Shown here: in pieces, positions 22,551 through 34,400 of the stretch
Layout of the letters: every line of letters starts with the position of its first letter
Numbering within the stretch: position 1 is the stretch's first letter
Origin: Platerodrilus igneus
Lineage: Eukaryota; Arthropoda; Insecta; Coleoptera; Lycidae
Direction: 5' to 3'
Length of the DNA: 64,000 nucleotides
NCBI GenBank assembly: GCA_036346225.1
Contig: JARFIW010000170.1
Span: forward strand, 8,680,501 to 8,744,500
Made by a program: the position numbers and the translations under genes
Notes under the pieces: model-generated
What the model saw: only the letters and a program-made list of their open reading frames with translations
Databases searched by the model: none
Told to the model about the DNA's origin: nothing

Positions 22551-24060
22551 TCATCATCATTAGGCCTTCAGTCCTGGAACTGGTTAGACGTGTACCCTCA
22601 TTGTTTCCTATTTCGAACTAACCTAAACATTTGCACAGTCTGCATCTAGAACTATCTGATCTAGGTTTAAATCTACCTCCTTTTTCCTATCTTTACTTGC
22701 AATATATCCCATACAATTCACAAAAAAATGTTTTAAAACGTATTTTGCCCGTCTATTTCTCCTATTTTTTCCACAGATATCCTTGTTCCCCTACTGTTTC
22801 TATAACCTATTTGTTATTAACTTTGTCTGTCCATGCTATCATTCTCATACATCTGAAGCACAACATTCCAAAAGGCTGCTACCGTTTTTTTGTCTGCTTA
22901 TCCTACTGCCTGCATTTCATAGGCATGGTGTGTTGTGCTCCATACATATGCTTTCAACAATGTTTTCGTTTGTTGTCTTTCATCATAGGCGCGGTTTTTT
23001 CTTGTTACATGCAGTTCGGTCCCTTTTTATTGTTTTTCAATTATATATCCTATTTCTTCGACATTCAGTGGTTGTGAAGGGAGATAAGCAGCCTGTAGCT
23101 GCCAAGTTCCCCCAGCACTTGAACATTTGCCGATTTAATATTTTTTTTAATATATCTTCTCTCACAGTCAACAATAGTTACAGATATTTCACAACCAACA
23201 TCTGTAGTTGTATATAATAGTCATCAGATTTATCTGATCTTATTTTTTCGACATTAGGTTTTCTGTCTCAAAAGTGGCTGGACACGTACCTGCACTTATT
23301 TAAATTCTGAGCTAGCCTACACAGTTCCCTGAAATTCTCACACAGCCTATATACAACTCGGTTCCACTTCTATTGTTTTCTAATTATATGCCCTATTTCA
23401 CCAAGATTTAATGGTATGTTAAGGGGGAGGCAGGTCCGGGGCGTAGTTGGTATGCATGTAACTACTATGCCCAAGGTCCCGGGTGCGAATTTCGACACGA
23501 TCCGCTTGAAAAATGTTAAGCAAGCATTTTTCACAAAAATACACCCTCTTTCGGATGAAAGGTAAAATGGAGATCCCGTGTGTGTGTTGTCACGCACGTT
23601 AAAGATCCCTATCTTGCTTGGAGCGGCAAGGGTTCAGCAAAATTCCAAATTTTACAGGTAAAAAAAAACTCTTCCTGGCCTATGTAGTACCTTCGGGTGG
23701 AGCATTGGAAAATCACATGTATGGTATGTGAAGGGGGTTAAGCAGCCTGTGGCCGCCAAGATCCCCCAACACTTAGACATTTGCTGAATTAATAGTTTTC
23801 CAGTAAATCCTTTCACACAATTAACATTATTCGAGAATATTGCCCAACTAATACTTGTAGTTGCTTATAATAACCATCATGTTCAAGTACAGTTACTTTT
23901 TTCGTCATTAGTTTATCCATCCTGGGACTGGTTGTATGCGTACTTCCATTGATTTCTATTCTGAGCTACGCTATGCATTTCCTGAAATTCCTACAGTCTA
24001 CACCTTTCACTATCTGTGTGCAGTAGTCTAACCTAGGTCTACATCTACTTCTCTTTTTTC
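22551..24060 (-). repeat. Reiterated 3' modules of RTE-like copy A
   Basis: The 3' unit beginning with the pattern AACTGGTTGGACGCGTACC recurs near 22575, 23275 and 23930. The outermost unit (about 700 bp) contains a diverged copy of the last 300 or so coding bases of the RT ORF plus UTR; the middle unit is shorter. The same arrangement is present in copy C. Confidence 0.7.
23428..23720 (+). mobile_element. tRNA-derived SINE inserted in RTE-like copy A
   Basis: A 293-bp segment flanked by the direct repeat ATGGTATGTTAAGGGGG (23411-23427) and the same with one mismatch (23721-23737). The head has pol III promoter-like boxes: A box GGCGTAGTTGGTATGC near 23440 and B box GGTGCGAATTTCG near 23484, at tRNA-like spacing. 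The body includes CGCACGTTAAAGATCCCT, which resembles the conserved central parts of some animal SINEs. The corresponding place in copy C (about 57683) has no insertion. Confidence 0.72.
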
Positions 24061-24390
24061 CTATCTCTGCTTCTAAAGCATTCTGCACTATTCCTCATGC
24101 CGTAGTATATGGTCTATCATCCTATCTCTCCTATTTTTACCGTTTTCCATATATTTCTTTCTTCCTTTACCATTTTTAGTACCTCTTTGTTCTTAACTTT
24201 GTCTGTCCATGATATCTTCATCATATGTCTGTAGCACAACATTTCAAAGGCTTCTACTTTTTTCTTATCCGCTTCTCCTACTGTACAGGCTCCACAGCCG
24301 TACAGTGCTGTGCTTCACACACATGTTTTAAGCAATTGTTTCCTTGTTTCTATGTTTGTTGTCTTTGAGCACAGTAGTTGCTTTTTCTTG

Positions 24391-25044
24391 TTAAATGTAG
24401 CACGATCTTATACTAGTCCTTGTTGTATATCTTTTGCGCTTTTTCCATGTTATTTGGCTTCCTAGGTAGCAGAAATCCTTAACCCCTTGTGAGTTCTTGT
24501 TACCTATTTGTATTCTTGTTTTTGATTTATTTTCCCCTCCTTTGCATACTAGTGCTTTAGTTTTACTTTTGTTAATTTTTATACCGTATTTCTCCGTTAG
24601 AACAGTTTCCATTTCATTAAAAGCAGCTTCTAACTCTTCCTTGCTAGATGCTGATACCGCTATATGACCTGCAAATCTAATCATTTCAATTTTTTGTCCC
24701 TGCATAGTAATTCCAAATGTCTTTCTGTCTATGGCAGTATTCATTGCCTCTTTAATGTACAAGTAAAAAATTAATGGGGATAGGGCACATCCCTGTCTCA
24801 TCTCTTTCCGGCCGTTTTTCATTCGTTTTTGTTTAATTCTAGTTAATATTTTTGACACATGTGTTGTCAACCTTATTGTTCGAAAATTTTCACATCTATC
24901 CGCGCCTACCTTTTTTGGTATAGTTATTATGATGTTACGTTTGAAATCTTTGGGTGTCTCGCCTGTCTCATACATATAGCATACAAGTTGGAAGAGACAT
25001 TCTGTTACTGCTTGTCCAGCGGCTTTTAGAGTTTCTGCTTGCAC
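24391..25044 (-). pseudogene. RTE-like copy A reverse transcriptase
   Basis: The 217-codon minus frame begins MQAETLKAAGQAVTECLFQL and contains KNIIITIPKKVGADRCENF-type and MRQGCALSPLIFYLYIKEAMN blocks, then MIRFAGHIAVSASSKEELE. The catalytic FADD of copy C is FAGH here, so the active site is lost. About 250 bp present in copy C between LTRI and the MRQG block are deleted. The ORF ends early relative to copy C, which continues for about 130 more codons. Confidence 0.78.
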
Positions 25045-25674
25045 CTTATCTGTACCTTACGATTTTTCAGAATCTTTATTGCTAATTCAAATTCATCTCT
25101 AATTATAGCATACCCAAAGTCATTTTTTTCAATGTCTGCTTTTTTTTCTGATGCTGTTCGTTCTTTCCCGCATATAAATTCCCTATATATTCTTGCCATC
25201 TACCCACTTTCTCTACATTTTCTATAATGACGTTTCCTCCCGCGCCCTTTATATTTTTTGCTATAGGATTTTATAACCCTAAAATTGATTCTAATTAGTT
25301 TGTATGCTTTATCTGTTTTCCTATTTCCATATTAGTTTATACCTCTTTGCACTTTTCATCAATGCATTGTTCTTTAGTTTTCCTGCATTAGCGAATAATT
25401 TCCCATTTTTTGGCTCTGTATCTCTGTTTTTCTGTTTTGTCTGATTTATTTTTGTATTTTCGTCTTTCTTCTATTAAATTCAGGATATTCTTTGTTATCC
25501 ACGGTTTCTCATTTTCTTTTTATGTATATCCCAGAATATATCTGGCCGCCATGTCTAGGCTGGATTTAATGTTATTCCATTCTGTTTCTACTTCCTTAGT
25601 ATCAGATATTTTCCCAATATCTTTTAGTAATTCATTTGACTTTTTTTCGAATCTTTCTTGAATATCTTTATCTT
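25045..25674 (-). pseudogene. RTE-like copy A endonuclease-RT linker, degenerate
   Basis: Aligns by eye with the copy C segment 59129-59900 (DMAARDILGYTQK-type and KGLKNGKATGTDK-type blocks), but with many stops and indels. No catalytic residues lie in this part. Confidence 0.5.
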
Positions 25675-26448
25675 TTAGTTTCTCAAACTCAAAGTGCCTT
25701 TTTTCGTTTCATTTTTCAAATTTTTAGATTTAAGTGCGGCCTTCATAATTATGAAGTTGTGGTCAGTGTCTATATCTGCTTCTGGGTAGTTTCTACAGTC
25801 TTTTACTTGATTTCTAAACCGTTGTCTAACAATAATGTAATCTATTTGATATCTTCCTATATCTCCTGGCATCCTCCACGTATATTGTCTTCTAGCGTGA
25901 TGTTGAAATAATGTGTTTGTGATGATTAAATTCTTCTTGTCGCAAAATTCTACCAGACTATTTCCCAGGTCGTTTCTCGTGCCTAAACCAAATAAACCTA
26001 CTACCGCCCCTTTCCTACCCTCACCTACCACTAAATTAAATTCCCCTGTAATTAAAATTTTCATGTCCTTTTACGTATCTTAATATATCTTCGATATATT
26101 TGTAGATAGCTTCTACCTTTGCGTCAGTGTAGCTAGAGGTGGGCATGTATTCTTGTATTATTACTGTGTTTACCGGTTTAGATTCTAATCTAACCATGAG
26201 TATTCTTTCGTTCTTTGTAAGTAATTTTCTACACAGTATTTTATCTTTTTTCGCATAACTATCTCCACACCCAAATTTCCTTCTTTTGTTCCTGTGTGAA
26301 TTACCCTGAAGTCTCCATTCCAAAAATCCCCCGCCTCTGGCCGCTGAACTTCGCTGATGCCTAGTGCTAACCTATTCCTTTCAATTTTTAGGTTCTTTAG
26401 CTTACCTATTTGCTTCATACTTCTAACATTCCACGCTCCGATTCGCAA
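25675..26448 (-). pseudogene. RTE-like copy A endonuclease
   Basis: Three overlapping minus frames (26448-26185, 26323-26036, 26064-25675) carry RIGAWNVRSMKQIGKL (the N-V-R-S block), YMPTSSYTDAKVEAIY, ITGEFNLVVGEG (GDFN equivalent, D to E) and NTLFQHHARRQYTWRMPGD, GRYQIDYIIVRQ and DTDHNFIIM (D-H block). This is the AP-endonuclease of RTE-type elements, related to craniofacial development protein 2-like proteins. Two frameshifts and the D-to-E change mark it as inactive. Confidence 0.78.
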
Positions 26449-26583
26449 AATGTTCCCGACTCTTATTCTGAACTTTCCGAAGTAGTCCCCTCCCGGAAAT
26501 CTGAATTTTAACTCCGGAATCTTTTGCCCCAGAGAATGCCATCATGTTTATTACAATTTAAGTACGCGGTGTACCTCGCCTCA

Positions 26584-26880
26584 TAATGCGATAATTAACG
26601 CGGTCGCCCTTTCATCGTCGTTCCTGCGTTAGCTCACGCGACAGCCTTGAACTGTTTAAGATATGCCTGTATAGGTGACTTCCTATCAAATGTGGCTAAT
26701 TTTATTCTGGACCTTGGCGCCAGTTCGCGTTCTCCGACATTCTTAGATTCTGGTACCTGCCATTGTATCACCGGCACTAAGCGTTCTGGTGCTTGTACTG
26801 TTTTCTGCTAGGTTTTCGGCATTTTCCTGTAATTTCTTTTCTTATTTCGCTGCCAGGTTTGCAGAGCTTTGGTCTTTGGT
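26584..26880 (-). pseudogene. Gypsy Gag, N-terminal piece
   Basis: On the minus strand this reads PERLVPVIQWQVPESKNV, then RSRIKLATFDRKSPIQAYL and KQFKAVA, typical of the Gypsy Gag core start (a Y-D-G-K-like loop followed by W...F...A). It ends at the duplicated target ACCTCGCCTCA, beyond which Gag continues at 22540. No 5' LTR follows upstream. Confidence 0.6.
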
Positions 26881-26884
26881 TAGT

Positions 26885-29292
26885 TAATAGTATATCTTGA
26901 AAGATGTCAACAGATAGTTAAAGCCAACAATGAAAACGAGCACAATATAAATTACACAAAGAAAAAGAGAAAAGTAGTTCCTTGGACTAGTGAACAAAAA
27001 AATTGTTGAAAATTACTTTGCAAGACATAAAATCTAAAAATCCCCAAAACGTCATGAGTGTGAAAAGTTAAAGACTGTGTTTCCGGATAATTTAGCTAAT
27101 AGACTGACTAAAAATAAAAGTTTATGTTCAGAATAAATATGTCTCGTCAAAATAATAACTGTATTTGGTAAGATCGTATACTTTGTAAGTTTTACAGGTA
27201 TTATTTTCGATTTTTTTTATTTACTACTACTGTTATTGTAGTTTTACAAATGTTTTTAGTACAATGCAGTTTATTATGTTAATAATACGTTTAGTTTCGA
27301 AATTAAGGTTCTAAGCGGAACTACGTTTGTATATTTTCTGGAAAAATAAAGTTTCAATTAAATTGCATTTTTATATTATAAAGGAAGGCGTGTGTCTGTG
27401 TTAATATTTATATCATGATACGTAATCAAAATAATCCTAAAATAATTAAATCTCCTAGGGTAGAATATGAAAATGAAACAATTATTGTTTCTTCCAAGTT
27501 ATGAATCATGATTTATTAATACCAAAAAGTATAAGTTGTATAACTTATATTCTGCTTTATGAGACTACGTTTGAATTTACTTCCAGAGATCGAGAATCAG
27601 ATAAATTAATATAACTTTCGGAACTTTTAAAAAATAGAACTACCATACACATTACTAAAACAATATACTAGCGATTTGTTCAAAAAATCTTTTGCTCTTC
27701 TGGGTCTGTCGCTGTGTGTTTGTGCATATGCAGGTGATTTGAAAAGCATGTAGGCTGGTATGTGCAGTTATATAAGAAATGATCTTTAGGGTATTTCTGA
27801 ACACCTGTACACCTGGCGGTGAAACTTTGTAGCGACCTTGAGATTATTTATCCTCAGCAACAAGCCGATTCTCGGTACACAAAAAGGCAATTTCACAATC
27901 TTGATATACAAATAATTATTAGATAAGTTCCTCTTTATTAATCTACTTTCAAAGATCATTTTTCTATTTAATATGAATAAAAAAATATGAATATATAGCC
28001 AAGAACAGTCAATTTAAGCCTAGAACCCGCAAAATCTTAATCAGGATCAGTATAATGAATTTTACAAGCACGGTATATTCGGCGGGTTTAGAACGCCTAA
28101 ATTTAAAAGAATGAGGAAAGTAATTATTTATAACAAGGAGATATTTGTCGTTCTTCTCAATGACTTCACTTGAAAATAGTATGTACACTCAAGGGATCTT
28201 GTGTTCAAAAAAGGGAATTAATTATTGTTCATTACCTTTGTAGAATGTAGACAAAAAAAACTCATCCGCTTTTATATATGAAAAATTCTACATCTCAAAG
28301 CCTATCATATTTCACATTAAGAAAATGTAAGTGTCCGTAAAACTATTTTTAGATAACATTGCAATCAATAAGTTTGACTCTTCTTTAAAAATCACTTCAC
28401 CAATCGATTTAATAATATACAGATTTGAATACAATGGCCCGGTGTAATGTCAACCTTGAACAACAAAAAACAGTGGTAAAAATTGTTTTCAAATTGCGTT
28501 ATTCTAGAAAATATTATTAAAAATTAAGATCCATAACACTGAATTTTTTAAAATTACCAAAATAAGAAAAAGTAGTAATGCTGAAAAATCACATATGCAT
28601 CAAACAATGTAGTTTAATTAATGTCGTACTTTATAGCAAAATTATATAGCGCTTTGTTGACAAACGTTTGGGTTCAAAATTATTCTCGATTTGTTACTCA
28701 CGGTAAGTTCTTATAATAATTAAAGCCTAAATCATGTCCTAATAAAAGTCAATGATTTACATGTATGCATTTTCAATTTTACAGACTACTGTATTACTTC
28801 AATGAACGCTAAACGCAGTTTCGTCCTTCAAATTAGTCACGTAATTCTTTAAACGTGAACTAATAATATCTTACGGAAAAGCAAATGCAGCAAGCGCCTG
28901 TCAAACTCCCCTCCCACATGCTAGTGAATCGAACAAGTAAAGCTTAGTTGTTGTGTACCAAAAATAACGAGCGACTTCAAGGAGTACAACGTTGCCAATT
29001 CTCCGGACGTGTGGTTGTGAATACCACGACTGATACATATACGGTCTCGATATACACCCGACGAACGCAGTGCCTCTGCTGTAAAACGTTGAACTAAAAT
29101 GTATATTTTTTTGTTTTGCAGCCAAGGGGCGTCCACCCTAATTTTTGCCAAATGACATATTTAACTCTTACAAAGCTTCTCCAAAAATTTAACATGCTGG
29201 AAATTCGGCGTCCGTATACTGGACGTAGTATTTCACATGGACGTTGGATGTAATGTAAAATCAGAATGTACGGACGTTCGATTGATGGTGGG

Positions 29293-29342
<50 letters not shown>

Positions 29343-30165
29343 GGAAGAATAATCCACATTTGGAATGCAAATGAATGCTTAATATATATAATATATATAT
29401 ATATATTGCTATGATAAGAGGGTTATTTAGGGGTACAATGAGTCATAATTGTCACACAACACATGTAAATAGTATTAGAAGTTAGAAAACTACATTTATT
29501 TATCATGAAAAATACGTAATTCGCATATTATGCAAAGAGCAAACACTTAACACCCTGTACAAGAATCACCAATGAGTTTAATTAATGCCGGGAAGCATGT
29601 CCTTCAACAATGAAAACACATTCAGCAAGATAAATAACTACACACGCAATCAAACTCGTTTTCAACCGAAACGCATTCATAAATTGTAAATAGATACGCA
29701 TGAAATACGGTAACGCTAAAAAATCATGACGCAATGTCTATTAAAATTAAACATGCGATAATGAAAGAAAATAGTAAAGTGTTTTGATAATAAACACACC
29801 TTTCGAAAGAAATAAATTTTGCAAATGCAAGAGATAAACAGATATATGTTAATTTATGTTATTTCTCCTACGTGATTTTCTACATGAATTTTATACAATA
29901 CCCAAAGTATTATCTAGATAAACAAAAGTCATAAGTTAAAATTATGCGCCAAGGCGAAATAAAATTTCCTGTAATAACATCAAAGCAAACGGTCAAGGAT
30001 CAATACATAATAGAAATTCTAGTAGACTACGTGACCAAAAAATCGTTCCGACGAGTTACTAACAGAAATATCCCTGTAAGAGCCCAAGAATATTCAAAAC
30101 ATCCTATGGCTGGTTGTAAACTTTGAACAAACAATACCGACAACCAATGAATTTTAGATGAGGAG
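26885..30165. other. Unassigned AT-rich DNA, probably host intergenic or intronic
   Basis: No transposon family motifs. A short stretch around 28870-29290 is richer in CpG and has overlapping minus-strand frames (about 75-87 codons) without recognisable domains. Dinucleotide repeats occur at 29296-29340 and 29381-29406. Confidence 0.35.
29296..29340. repeat. (AT)n microsatellite
   Basis: About 20 TA units, with a second shorter run at 29381-29406. Confidence 0.95.
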
Positions 30166-30170
30166 GTGCT

Positions 30171-30207
30171 TATATAACAGGCAAATTTGATAATAAGGCA
30201 GTATTCA
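30171..30207 (+). promoter_or_regulatory. Candidate TATA box plus arthropod initiator
   Basis: TATATAA at 30171-30177 is followed 29 nt later by GCAGTATT with the A at 30200, matching the arthropod CAGT-type initiator at the usual spacing. A second possible initiator (TTCATTC) is at 30205. The downstream sequence reads like a 5' UTR ending in a splice donor at 30359. This is sequence inference only. Confidence 0.4.
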
Positions 30208-30358
30208 TTCAAACCGAGAACAGTTCACGTCGCTTACAGTCAAAAACTTACACACGAGTGAAATTGAATAATTAAATATTTGTAAACGTGATGTTAAAAA
30301 TTTCAAAGTTAAAATTAGTGAAAAATATATAATACAAGTTTGCCGTTTGCTGGAAAAC
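30200..30358 (+). other. Candidate non-coding first exon
   Basis: From the proposed start site to GGAAAAC followed by the donor GTGAGT at 30359. It contains only a 13-codon upstream reading frame starting at 30291. No matching downstream exon was identified with confidence in the window, so the gene is unknown. Confidence 0.3.
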
Positions 30359-31490
30359 GTGAGTAGAGGTTTATTAATTAATTAATTTTAAATATTTGTA
30401 ATGTAGGCTAAGAAAATCTAAGAAATAAAGGAGTAAATCTAAGAAAATCTAATCAATTCTAAGAAAAAAAGAGATAAATCTAAGTAAATCTAAGAACAGA
30501 CTGGGTAAATTGAAACTATTGATTAAACGAGGTAAAATTTGGAAACGATATAAATTGATAATATTGGGAAGAAGTCTGAATAGAATTATTGGTTTAAATC
30601 CACGTGAAGGAGCACAAAACAGAGCATTGTTTTAAGGAGTGAATGAAGAAACTCAATTAAAAGTAATCAAGGGATACTGATTCACTGCACGCAGTAGCAG
30701 ATCCAGGGAGAACAAAGAAAGACGCACCAGGAAAACTACAGGTCAGAGCTATCTAACATAAGTCATTATTTTCTTTTTATTTTAAACATTGACTATATTT
30801 TATTATACCTGAATATTTTGTAAAAAGTCAACAAAAATCTTTTTATACGTGGAAATTTACGTAAAAAGGGAAAAGGTCTTGAACGTTCAGAGATTTTCCA
30901 GTTAGATATAGTGTCATTTTTGCTGGCTTTAACTTAAGGAAAGGGAGCTATAATTTTTGGGTATAAACAATTTAAATATTATGATTATTTGATTCAAGGA
31001 TTTTCAAGCTCACTAACTTATTTAAAAGTTTGATAGGTTTTAAGACTTCCACAGAAATGTTAGCTTTAGATATGTTTTTCAAATACATCATTTCATCAGT
31101 CAATGCCTTAACAAGATCACTGATGTACTTCTCTAAAAATAATTTTTCCAGATTCCTTCCGTCCACCTCTGCATACTTCCATAAAAAAGAAAATCCCTCA
31201 TGGATTTCTTTTAAAGCAGTGAACCTGGTCTCAAACATACAATTAAATCGTCAAGAACTTTGTAAAACTAATTTACTCGATACCATGGAATTCTTTAGTC
31301 ATCTCAAGGCGTAACTGTCATAGCTTATTAGAAATTGTTTTTTTTTTGTTGATGGCATTTATACATGATGTTTGTTTTTGTAAAATATTAATAAAATATA
31401 CAATATTCACCCTTAGTTAAAGTTGTGTTAAATTATTAGATGTATAGAATCTGAATATTGCAAGTTTTAATTGAACTTGTAAATTATTTA
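30359..31490. other. Unassigned DNA with one unrecognised minus-strand frame
   Basis: Includes a run of related ATCTAAGAAA-type words at 30418-30500 and an 88-codon minus frame at 31238-30972 (MFETRFTALKEIHEGFSFLW...). The frame looks protein-like, with aromatic and charged residues in a hAT-like pattern, but I cannot assign it. The rest shows nothing. Confidence 0.3.
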
Positions 31491-31498
31491 TAATCGAA

Positions 31499-34400
31499 CA
31501 AGGTTCGGAGCGATCCTGGAAACCTGGAAAAGTCAGGGAATATGTTTTCTTAGCTGGAATTCCTGTAATTTGCCGAAATACACCTGGAAGTCAGGGAATA
31601 TCATTAAAAATTCTGGAATTTTTATTTTTATCATTAAATTATGTATTGTAAATTGCCCTATATAAATTTTTATTAAAAAAGAATCCTAACTTGCATATTG
31701 GTTTCAACAATTTCGTTCTACCAGGTTTATCTCCCACCATTGAGATCCATAATCTGCCTTCAATGGTAATTGATGGGAGTATTAAATTTAAAGCTTCATA
31801 CATACAATCGTAATTCAACAAAAGCAGATGGTGTCTGTTTCACTATATTTACAGCAATCTGTTTAGATATTGGTGGATTAGTTCGTTACATATCGCCATG
31901 ACGTGAATGCGTTTGACTACAAACTTACAATTAGAAAAATGTGGTTATTATTCAAAAAAGAATTTGATTCCCTCCTTTACTTATGGATTCGATTATTATA
32001 TCAATTTGTTTGAACCCACCCTTTCTGCTAATATTTAAAACAGTCCAAATACTGAGAAAATGAGCCATTTCTAAATGAGGTTGATATAAACATCACCTAA
32101 GATAGTGTGGCTATAAGGTATTTGTTGATGTTTAATAAAATATAACCTCGATAAACGAATCAAACTGCTAAAATATAATATGGAGTGATGAACATTCAAC
32201 AATTCCCCACAATGTTGATTCGGCACTGTTCAAATCTTCCCTGCAATTGATAGCAAACTGAAATAAAATTGTATTTAACCATTTAATAACGACACCAATG
32301 AGTTTCCATAACCTGTAGCATTGTATTGTGCATCTTAATAATTATTAAAAGTAAAAAGTTAGCTGACTTGTTTATTTGCGATTAATTATGCAGTGTTGTA
32401 ACTAAGCACGTGTGATATGTGACCGTGAATTAGTATTCGTAGTGTATAGAAAATAAGGGCCTCTAAACAAACTTCCTTTAAAAAAATTATTTAAATATCC
32501 ATGGATGGTCCAAATGTTAATTGGTTGTTAAAGGAAGAAATAGGGGAAGATAATTTGTCATTGTTAGTTTTTTGTTCTTGCAGTCTACACATACTTCATG
32601 GTGCTTTACAAGCAGATCACAAAACAAGTGATTGATCAGAGAATTCATTTTTAGCTGGTTATGTAAAGATGCACCATAAAGATGCTCTTACTTCACAGGT
32701 TAGTTCTTTTTAGCATTGTAGAACATATATAACAGTATGCGTGTTGTATGCATTACTGGAAGTACAACGTTTCCTTTAAAGTTCTGTCAAACTTGATGGG
32801 TTGAGGGTGCCAAAACTGCCCAAAGGCATTAGACATTTTTGATGATGTAAAAGCTTACATACAAAATCCATCTGTAAAATTATCACATTATACAACATAG
32901 GCGAATAGTGTGAAAAATTAGCATTTTTTTTCAACTGTTGCCATATTATTAGAACCTTTTTTAAAAAAGTTTCAGTCAAATTATCCTCTTGCGCCATTTT
33001 TATTTAGTTCTGTTCATTCAGTATTAGTTTCTTTATTATTAGAAATGTCCGTAGTCGAAAACCAAATACCAAAAGATCTTAAAAAGTTATTCAGATTAGA
33101 TTTAAATTATAACATTGTGCTACTTCCATTAAGTAAAATGCATCTAAGATTTTCTACAAGTAAATACCTTAGAAATTGTAAAGCTTCAGAGAAAGAAATT
33201 CTTATTTTCAAAAATAAATGTCAACAATTTTTATAAGCGACTATAAAAAAATTATTTGAAGAATCTTGTTTAAAATACAATATGTGTAAAGGGGTAACAT
33301 GTCTTGACCCAAACTTAATTGTGCTCAAACCTAAAACAGCAATCGGATGAATACTGTGCTACAGGAACTGTATAATAAAAATATAATAAATGCCGGAATT
33401 GTTGAGCAGATAAAACTGCAATTTAAACAATTAATTTATCAAGAACGAGGTATTTTTTAAAAATTTGACAATTATGTACGTTTAGATGACTTTTATTATA
33501 ATATAGAAGGACACGATGCTGACTTTGCTGATTTTTGAGCACGGTAATCTTTGCACATAGCAATGCTATAGTTGAAAATGGCTTTTCGATTAACAAGCAA
33601 CTGCTAATCGAAAACCTCCATGAAAAATCGCTTATTGCCCAAAGGCGTATTTATGACCAAATACTTTCATGTGGCAGAACACTTAACATGAATATTACTC
33701 AAAAAGATGGTAAAATACTCTAACAGGCCCACAGTCGTTACAAAAGAGCAATTGACGAAAAAAAGTATATGGCGAAAAAGAAAAAATTAATTCTCAAACT
33801 GAAAAAGAAAAATTTTGGTTAAAGTAAAGGAATTAGAAGAAAAACGAAAAAGTTAGAAATTTCGACAAGAGTATCTCAAGTTGAAATTATTTCGGAAATA
33901 CATGCCCTGAAACAAAAACTTTAATTATGAATTTGTTTTAATTGTTTTGAGGTGGTAGGGTAATTAGGTACCACATAAGTATAAGAATGAACTTTAATTT
34001 CTACATTTTGCATGTATATCTTCTTGTATCTGCTTAAAAATAATTTATACAGTGAAAATTTGTTTATTGCATAATTATAAAATACGAGTCTGGAATTTGT
34101 AGGAAATGGTCAGGGAAAACCTGTGTTACCTTTATTTTTGGCATAAATTAAAATACACCTTTTTCCTTCTAATTCATTATCTATTCACATAGATTTTGTT
34201 TCTACTTTTTAATACTCCAATACCGTCCTGTATATTTCACCTTCTTACAATAAATCCGTTTATTATATTTTCAGTGAAACTCATTTGCTGCGAAGTTGGA
34301 AAGTTTCCGTTCTAAATGAAATAGTCTGTACCTTGTTTTAGATGTCCGCTGGTTTGCTACATATTCTGATAACGTAAAATTACTTTCTAAATACTACGAC

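Larger units (their letters stand above)
22551..26572 (-). mobile_element. RTE-like non-LTR retrotransposon, copy A
   Basis: A minus-strand insertion in Gypsy gag, flanked by the direct repeat ACCTCGCCTCA (22540-22550 and 26573-26583). The 3' end (low coordinate) has a short (ATG)n tail. It matches copy C (56820-61156) along its length but lacks about 300 bp of that copy's 5' end, so it is 5'-truncated. The coding part runs 26448-24390, followed by reiterated 3' modules. It also contains the SINE at 23428-23720, absent from copy C. Confidence 0.82.

Noticed and set aside
22631..23217. Plus-strand frames of 144-148 codons rich in Phe/Leu/Tyr that look membrane-like
   Set aside because: They are antisense shadows of the RTE-like 3' modules; the same pattern appears opposite copies C and D.
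28901..29357. Cluster of minus-strand frames of 74-87 codons in a CpG-richer stretch
   Set aside because: No frame has a recognisable motif and part of one is encoded by the (AT)n repeat; more likely incidental.
32776..32997. Minus-strand 73-codon frame
   Set aside because: It lies opposite hAT-like transposase blocks on the plus strand (HFFSTVAILLEPFLKKF), which is the better explanation.
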